In this document: positions 7,013 to 11,149 of the stretch, in pieces
Position numbering within the stretch: position 1 is the stretch's first letter
Layout of the letters: the number at the start of each line of letters is the position of its first letter
NCBI GenBank assembly: GCA_038527215.1
Contig: JBCBGC010000185.1
Span: 1-11,149 of the forward strand
Direction: 5' to 3'
From: JAWPMV01 sp038527215
GTDB taxonomy: Bacteria > Bacteroidota > Bacteroidia > J057
Length of the DNA stretch: 11,149 nucleotides
Made by a program: the position numbers and the translations under genes
The notes under the pieces: model-generated
What the model was told of the DNA's origin: nothing
The model's database searches: none
The model's input: only the letters and a program-made list of their open reading frames with translations

Positions 7013-8043
7013 CACAAAGACACAACCTGACCTGATTGAGCGCTTTCATAGGCTGCTTCAATCAGCTGGATGACTTGTTTTCCCTCTTTGGCCTGGACGT
7101 AAGCGGGGCTTCCTGCCTGGATGGCAGCCGATACCTGGTCGTAAAAGCTGAGGTATCGACCCTTTTTTCCAGGAACCCGGTGAGGCTTGGCATCCAAAAA
7201 AAGCTGTCCTTCATGGGCCTGGGGAAGTGCGTCCCAAGCTGGCGTATGAGGAAGTAGGCCATCGTTCATGGCTGCCTCCTGCGGGTCATCTCCCTGGTGG
7301 TGATAACTCCCTTTTTCCCCATATAGCACATATTTCGGCACCGGCTTACGGACCAAATAACTGGCGTTGAGTTTGACCTTTAAGCGAGGATAGAAAAGAT
7401 ACAGGGCAAAATAATCCGGGACCTGAGCCTCGGTTCGTTGCTGATCAATATCAGCCCAGATTCTTTCCGGCATCCCAAATAGGTGCAGGGCCTGGTCAAT
7501 AAGATGGGAGCCCAGATTGTAGAGCACGCCGGTCCCTTTGCGCTTTTCCTCTTTCCAACTGCCCTTTTTTACTTCCGGACGAAAGCGATGATAGTGCGCC
7601 TCATATTGCACCAGCCTGCCTATTTTTCCGCTTTCAATGATGTCTTTTACCGTCAAGAAATTCCCATCCCAGCGTCGGTTCTGGAAGACGGCCAACACCA
7701 GGCCTTTTTCCTGAGCCAGGTTTTCAAGTTCCACTGCTTCGGCCACCGTAGGCGTAAACGCCTTTTCCACCACCACATGCTTGCCTGCTAACAAAGCCGC
7801 TTTGGCAAATTCAAAATGGGTAACCTCCGGCGTATTAACCACGATGAGGGATAGTTCCGGTAAAGAAAGGAGGGCTTCCAGGCTGCGCACGATCTGCACC
7901 GCTGGATAAAAGTCCCGGGCATCGGAAGCCGTGCGTTGCCATACATGGGTAAAATGGAAGTCGGGATGGGCTTCCAATAGGGGACCATGGAAAACCCGTC
8001 CCGACATGCCAAAAGCGCAAAGGCCTACCTTGATCTTGCTCAT
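7012..8043 (-). CDS. Gfo/Idh/MocA-family oxidoreductase (YdgJ-like)
   Basis: A 343-residue NAD(P)-dependent sugar or polyol dehydrogenase, predicted cytoplasmic. The N-terminal Rossmann fold carries the dinucleotide loop GLCAFGMSGRVFHGPLL (from residue 7). Next come VVNTPEVTHFEFAKAALLAGKHVVVEK with Lys94 at the position of the family's catalytic EKP lysine, then AVFQNRRWDGNFLTVK (118-133). From memory, the last motif matches the E. coli YdgJ/IolU-like branch. The C-terminal substrate domain has GVLYNLGSHLIDQ: His180 is in place of the catalytic His, but the usual Asp four residues earlier is Asn176 (codon AAT), and the EKP proline is Ala95. Whether this changes activity is unknown. The start codon overlaps the sulfatase stop (ATGA, 8040-8043), implying translational coupling and shared expression. 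It is the last gene of the operon. Its substrate is not evident, but a sugar released by the upstream sulfatase is plausible. Confidence 0.93.
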   Translation of the reverse strand: MSKIKVGLCAFGMSGRVFHGPLLEAHPDFHFTHVWQRTASDARDFYPAVQIVRSLEALLSLPELSLIVVNTPEVTHFEFAKAALLAGKHVVVEKAFTPTVAEAVELENLAQEKGLVLAVFQNRRWDGNFLTVKDIIESGKIGRLVQYEAHYHRFRPEVKKGSWKEEKRKGTGVLYNLGSHLIDQALHLFGMPERIWADIDQQRTEAQVPDYFALYLFYPRLKVKLNASYLVRKPVPKYVLYGEKGSYHHQGDDPQEAAMNDGLLPHTPAWDALPQAHEGQLFLDAKPHRVPGKKGRYLSFYDQVSAAIQAGSPAYVQAKEGKQVIQLIEAAYESAQSGQVVSL

Positions 8044-9617
8044 AGTTCGATGGCCGGCGCAAGAGAATCCCGGTACATGCGCTGCAAACTATCCAACTGC
8101 ATAGTCAGAGATTGCTGGATGTCGGCGTAGGCTTCCTGCCCATAGACGTTATTGACTTCGGTGGGATCAGTGGTCAGATCGTATAATTCCCATTCATCGG
8201 TTTCATAAAACCGCATCAGTTTATGAGTCCCTGTGCGAACGCCGTGATGCTTGGCGACCATGTGCACGGCTGGGAACTCGTGGTAGTGATAGTAAATGGA
8301 TTCCCGCCAGTCTTCAGGTTTTTCTCCTTTGAGAATGGGCAGAAAGCTCCGTCCCTGCATCTCTGCGGGTTGATCTACTCCGGCGATATCGAGGAAGGTT
8401 TGGGCAAAATCCAGGTTTTGCACCAGGTCTTCGTTGACGCTGCCCGGGTTGACGGTATTGGGCCAGCGCACCACCAGCGGCATGTGCAGGGATTCTTCAT
8501 ACATCCAGCGTTTGTCATACCAGCCATGTTCTCCCAGGTAAAAGCCCTGGTCAGAGGAATAAATGACAATGGTATTTTCAGCCAGGCCGCTTTCATCCAG
8601 GTAATCCAGGATGCGTCCAATGTTCTCATCCACGGAGGCAATGGTGCGAAGATAATCCTTGATGTAGCGCTGATACTTCCAGCGGGTCAGCTCATCTCCT
8701 TCCAAATTGGCATCGAGGAAGGCCTGATTTTTGGGGCCATAGGCAGAGTCCCAGGCCATGCGCTGGGTATCAGTCATGCGCGCCATCAGTTGGAAAGGGG
8801 CTCTGTGTAACCAGCTATCCTGGGTGGTATCCGCCAGGCTCCAGACTTTGTTGTCGTAGTAAGGATACATATGGTTGGCGATACTCATCTCCTGGGCTTT
8901 GGCCGGAGAGGTGCGGGTGGCATAGTCATCAAATAGGGTAGCCGGTTCCGGAATATCCTGCCCATCATAGAGGGTCAGATGCTTGGGACCGGGAGACCAT
9001 TCCCGGTGCGGGGCTTTGTGCTGACACATCAGGAGGAAGGGCTGGGTTGAATCCCGCCCATCCTTTAGCCAGTCCAGCGAAAGGTCCGTAACTATATCGG
9101 TGACATAGCCTTCAATTCTTTCTTTGCCATCCGGCGTCCGGAAATCAGGATTATAATAGTGGCCCTGGCCAGGCAAGACTTTCCAGTAATCAAAGCCGGT
9201 CGGTTCGCTTTTGAGGTGCCATTTGCCGATCATGGCCGTTTCGTAGCCTACTTTTTGGAGCAGTTTGGGAAAAGTCTGCTGGCTGGCGTCGAACTCCAGC
9301 GCATTGTCCAGGACGCCATTGTGAAAGCTGTGCTTTCCCGTCTGAATCACCGCCCGACTCGGGGCACAGATCGAGTTGGTCACCATGGCATGCCGGAAGA
9401 GCATGCCTTCGCGGGCAATGCGGTCAATATTGGGCGTTTGATTGATCATCGACCCATAGGCACTGATGGCCTGCAGGGCGTGGTCATCGGTAAAGATGAA
9501 GAGGATATTGGGGGGAGCCGAAGGGGCCACCACCTCATCCTCACAGGCGGAATAGAACAACATGACCGAGCCAGCGGCTACGAATAATATGAGGAATTTA
9601 ATCAGCTTGGAATGCAT
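8040..9617 (-). CDS. Cys-type sulfatase, envelope-anchored lipoprotein
   Basis: A 525-residue S1-family sulfatase hydrolysing sulfate esters, probably on a carbohydrate. The N terminus is a signal peptide ending at Cys25 (FYSAC, an imperfect lipobox), so it is likely lipid-anchored. Metal ligands Asp44-Asp45 (FTDD) come first. The catalytic motif follows: C84-A-P-S-R, with ICAPSRAVIQTGKHS typical of sulfatases whose Cys is converted to formylglycine. GKWHL (131-135) and CQHKAPHREW (198-207) give further active-site Lys and His. SSDQGFYLGEHGWYDK (354-369) completes the metal site. The C-terminal YYHYHEFPAVHMV-to-DEWELYDL segment is the usual DUF4976-like tail. The overall pattern recalls N-acetylglucosamine-6-sulfatase or mucin-desulfating types (S1_11 or S1_8), but I cannot fix subfamily or substrate. 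It needs a maturing enzyme (anSME or FGE) encoded elsewhere. It follows the SGNH gene by 12 bases and overlaps the oxidoreductase gene. Confidence 0.95.
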   Translation of the reverse strand: MHSKLIKFLILFVAAGSVMLFYSACEDEVVAPSAPPNILFIFTDDHALQAISAYGSMINQTPNIDRIAREGMLFRHAMVTNSICAPSRAVIQTGKHSFHNGVLDNALEFDASQQTFPKLLQKVGYETAMIGKWHLKSEPTGFDYWKVLPGQGHYYNPDFRTPDGKERIEGYVTDIVTDLSLDWLKDGRDSTQPFLLMCQHKAPHREWSPGPKHLTLYDGQDIPEPATLFDDYATRTSPAKAQEMSIANHMYPYYDNKVWSLADTTQDSWLHRAPFQLMARMTDTQRMAWDSAYGPKNQAFLDANLEGDELTRWKYQRYIKDYLRTIASVDENIGRILDYLDESGLAENTIVIYSSDQGFYLGEHGWYDKRWMYEESLHMPLVVRWPNTVNPGSVNEDLVQNLDFAQTFLDIAGVDQPAEMQGRSFLPILKGEKPEDWRESIYYHYHEFPAVHMVAKHHGVRTGTHKLMRFYETDEWELYDLTTDPTEVNNVYGQEAYADIQQSLTMQLDSLQRMYRDSLAPAIEL

Positions 9618-9629
9618 GGTAGAAGGAGC

Positions 9630-10361
9630 TTAGGGTGTTTCTGTGGGGCCATAGGCGGCCATCAATTGATACTTGACGATGGTGGCCCAGTTTTGATAGC
9701 CGAGCGCATTCATATGCAGGCTATCCGAGATGAAAATTTCCGGACGAATGTTCTCGCCACTTTCGTCCATCATCGGGGTTGCCAAATCAATATATTCTAA
9801 GTTTTCTTTCGAATCAATATAGGCTTTTACCAGGCGATTGGTTTCCCGAAGTTTGTCCAGGAGATGCCGGCGGGCGATGGAAGGCTTGATGCTGATGAAC
9901 CAAATTTTTACCTCCGGCATTTTTTCCGCCACTCTCCGCTCAAACTCCTGAAGATTTTCCAGCACCATTTGGGTACTCATGCTGTCATCTACAATATCAT
10001 TGTCTCCCTCATACAGGATGATCGCCTTAGGTTGATAGGGCAAAACGATGCGATCCATATAGTGCAATAATTCCGGGAAGGTTGAACCGCCAAATCCCCG
10101 GTTGATGACCGGCAAGGGGGCCATGTCTTCGGCCAGGGTTTCCCAGAAACGAATGCTGGAACTGCCTACAAATAAGATGGCCTCCTTGGGCGGCATGCTG
10201 TCTGCGTCAGCCGCTTCAAAAGCGGTGATTGCTGCTTCGTGTCGGGTGAGGTCCGCGCCCTTATTAGCTGGTACTTCCACCTGGACCGCAGGAGCCTTTT
10301 CCTGGCAGGCCAGCGCTACCATTAGCAGGCCCATCCAGGCCCATGCATACATTTTTCTCAT
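9630..10361 (-). CDS. SGNH/GDSL-family hydrolase, lipoprotein
   Basis: A 243-residue envelope hydrolase of the SGNH superfamily, most likely an esterase (for example removing acetyl groups). The signal peptide ends at Cys19 (VALAC), a near-lipobox. The four SGNH blocks are visible. Block I is FVGSSSIRFW, where Ser68 takes the GDS serine position and the Asp is replaced by Ser67. Block II is NRGFGGS (Gly91 region). Block III is EGDND (Asn121 of GxND). Block V is DSLHMNALGY (Asp213 and His216). The GSSSIRFW and DSLHMN versions are usual for a large bacterial branch related to the platelet-activating-factor acetylhydrolase type. It starts 3 bases after the isomerase-like gene stop and is followed after 12 bases by the sulfatase. 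Two envelope-anchored hydrolases in a row suggest joint trimming of a sulfated and acylated glycan. Substrate is not shown by the sequence. Confidence 0.9.
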   Translation of the reverse strand: MRKMYAWAWMGLLMVALACQEKAPAVQVEVPANKGADLTRHEAAITAFEAADADSMPPKEAILFVGSSSIRFWETLAEDMAPLPVINRGFGGSTFPELLHYMDRIVLPYQPKAIILYEGDNDIVDDSMSTQMVLENLQEFERRVAEKMPEVKIWFISIKPSIARRHLLDKLRETNRLVKAYIDSKENLEYIDLATPMMDESGENIRPEIFISDSLHMNALGYQNWATIVKYQLMAAYGPTETP

Positions 10362-10364
10362 CGC

Positions 10365-11149
10365 TTAAAATTGATCTACTTCTTTATAGGCATCTATGAC
10401 ACGTTGGTCTCCTGCTTTGCCGGGCAGGGAATTTCCATGCTCCATGCCAATGATCCCATCAAAGCCCTTTTTGTGGAGGTGTTTGAATACGTTGAGGTAA
10501 TTGATTTCCCCACTGGTAGGTTCCTTGCGACCCGGGTTATCTCCCACTTGAAAATAGGCGATTTCATCCCAGGAGGCATCGATATTGGGAATTAAATTCC
10601 CTTCGGTAATCTGCTGATGGTAGATGTCGCAGAGGATTTTACAGGCAGGGCTGTTGACCGCTCTGCAAACCTGATAGGCCTGGGCCATTTTGGTGAGGAA
10701 AAGGCCCGGATGATCCCGAAAGTTGAGCGGTTCCAACACCATGACCAGGTCATGCGGTTCTAAGATGGCGCTGGCCTGCCGGAGGGTTTCCACCACGTGG
10801 GCGGTTTGGTAGTCCATGTCCTGGCGTAAATCCACATGTCCGGGGACTACGGTCATCCACTTGGCATTGACGCGCTTGGCTACCGCTACTGATTCGCGGA
10901 TTTCCTGCAAAAACTCCTCCCGTAATTTCTGGTCTCCACTAGCCAGATTAGGTTTTTGCCAATAGATCGTATGCGCCACAAATACGCCCATCCGAATGCC
11001 CCGCTTCTCCATGGTCTCGGCCATTTTTTTCTGCATGGACAGTTCCCGACCCTTCATGCCATTGTCTTCGAAGGCGGTAAAACCCTGGTCAGCCATGAAG
11101 TTGAGCTGGTCAATGGGATCGTCCCCAGCCAGGTGTTTAAACATGCCTA
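10365..11149 (-). CDS. hydroxypyruvate-isomerase-like TIM-barrel sugar isomerase/epimerase, 5' partial
   Basis: Part of a xylose-isomerase-like TIM-barrel protein of the hydroxypyruvate isomerase (Hyi/OtnI) type. The frame is open to the window edge: a Gly codon precedes the first in-window ATG (11142-11144), matching the GMFKH motif of the family, so the true start is outside. Counting from that ATG, 259 residues are present. Expected metal and catalytic ligands are visible: Glu138 (VLEPLNF), Asp173 and His176 (CDIYHQQ), Gln199 (FQVGDNPGRKEP) and Glu235 (GMEHGN). GVFVAHTIYWQKPNLASG (53-70) and TVVPGHVDLR (98-107) are further conserved stretches. Family members interconvert aldoses and ketoses, hydroxypyruvate and tartronate semialdehyde, or four-carbon sugar acids. 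Whether it is cytoplasmic or carries a Tat signal cannot be seen. It is the first visible gene of the operon, 3 bases ahead of the SGNH gene. Confidence 0.92.
   Translation of the reverse strand, partial: GMFKHLAGDDPIDQLNFMADQGFTAFEDNGMKGRELSMQKKMAETMEKRGIRMGVFVAHTIYWQKPNLASGDQKLREEFLQEIRESVAVAKRVNAKWMTVVPGHVDLRQDMDYQTAHVVETLRQASAILEPHDLVMVLEPLNFRDHPGLFLTKMAQAYQVCRAVNSPACKILCDIYHQQITEGNLIPNIDASWDEIAYFQVGDNPGRKEPTSGEINYLNVFKHLHKKGFDGIIGMEHGNSLPGKAGDQRVIDAYKEVDQF

Noticed and set aside
8223..8810. 195-codon open frame on the plus strand inside the sulfatase gene
   Set aside because: It is fully antisense to a sulfatase with intact catalytic motifs, and its translation resembles no domain I know. 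Balanced base composition makes long antisense frames common here.
9618..9629. AGAAGGAG-like sequence next to the sulfatase start, resembling a Shine-Dalgarno site
   Set aside because: The purine-rich sequence is on the plus strand, while the sulfatase gene is on the minus strand, so the mRNA would carry the complement.
7012..11149. A full polysaccharide utilisation locus
   Set aside because: No SusC/SusD-like gene, glycoside hydrolase, lyase or regulator is present in the window, so only an accessory operon can be claimed.
1..11149. tRNA or rRNA genes, CRISPR arrays, insertion sequences, attachment sites
   Set aside because: I looked for cloverleaf-like or repeated spacer patterns, transposase frames and long terminal repeats, and saw none.

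Overview
The window most likely comes from the chromosome of a free-living member of the Bacteroidota. A Saprospiraceae/Lewinella-like organism is my guess, not proven. The evidence is a balanced base composition, starts without recognisable Shine-Dalgarno sequences, a Bacteroidota-type -7 box (TAnnTTTG) ahead of glnS, secreted proteins whose predicted signal cleavage leaves Gln or a lipid-anchored Cys, and a TPR/histidine-kinase fusion typical of the phylum. Genes are densely packed. No stretch over 300 bases lacks a gene; the longest gaps are 1576-1726 and 6549-6726.

Left part, plus strand (1-3623): the C-terminal part of a TPR-containing NarL/DegS-type sensor histidine kinase runs in from the left edge. 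After a 151-base gap come two tightly spaced genes for secreted proteins of unknown function (1727-2710 and 2715-3623). A short hairpin separates them from a convergent minus-strand gene (3681-4742) for a lipoprotein predicted to be a YCF48/BNR-type beta-propeller with six Asp-box motifs.

Middle, plus strand (4743-7011): the intergenic region holds the likely glnS promoter, with a palindrome abutting its -7 box. Then come glnS (glutaminyl-tRNA synthetase, complete), a strong intrinsic terminator, and a small GlsB/YeaQ/YmgE-type membrane protein whose stop codon lies inside its own terminator hairpin.

Right part, minus strand (7012-11149): four genes transcribed right to left with gaps of 3 and 12 bases and a 4-base overlap, so almost certainly one operon. 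In order of transcription they are a hydroxypyruvate-isomerase-like TIM-barrel protein (its 5' end lies outside the window), an SGNH/GDSL hydrolase lipoprotein, a Cys-type sulfatase lipoprotein and a Gfo/Idh/MocA-family oxidoreductase. The set suggests handling of a sulfated and perhaps esterified sugar: two enzymes anchored in the cell envelope remove sulfate and possibly an ester, and two further enzymes isomerise and oxidise or reduce the released sugar. No SusC/SusD pair, glycoside hydrolase or sulfatase-maturing enzyme lies in the window, so substrate and completeness are open.

Nothing here amounts to a clearly new system. The best leads are the four-gene sulfatase operon with its atypical oxidoreductase active site, and the unidentified secreted gene pair.
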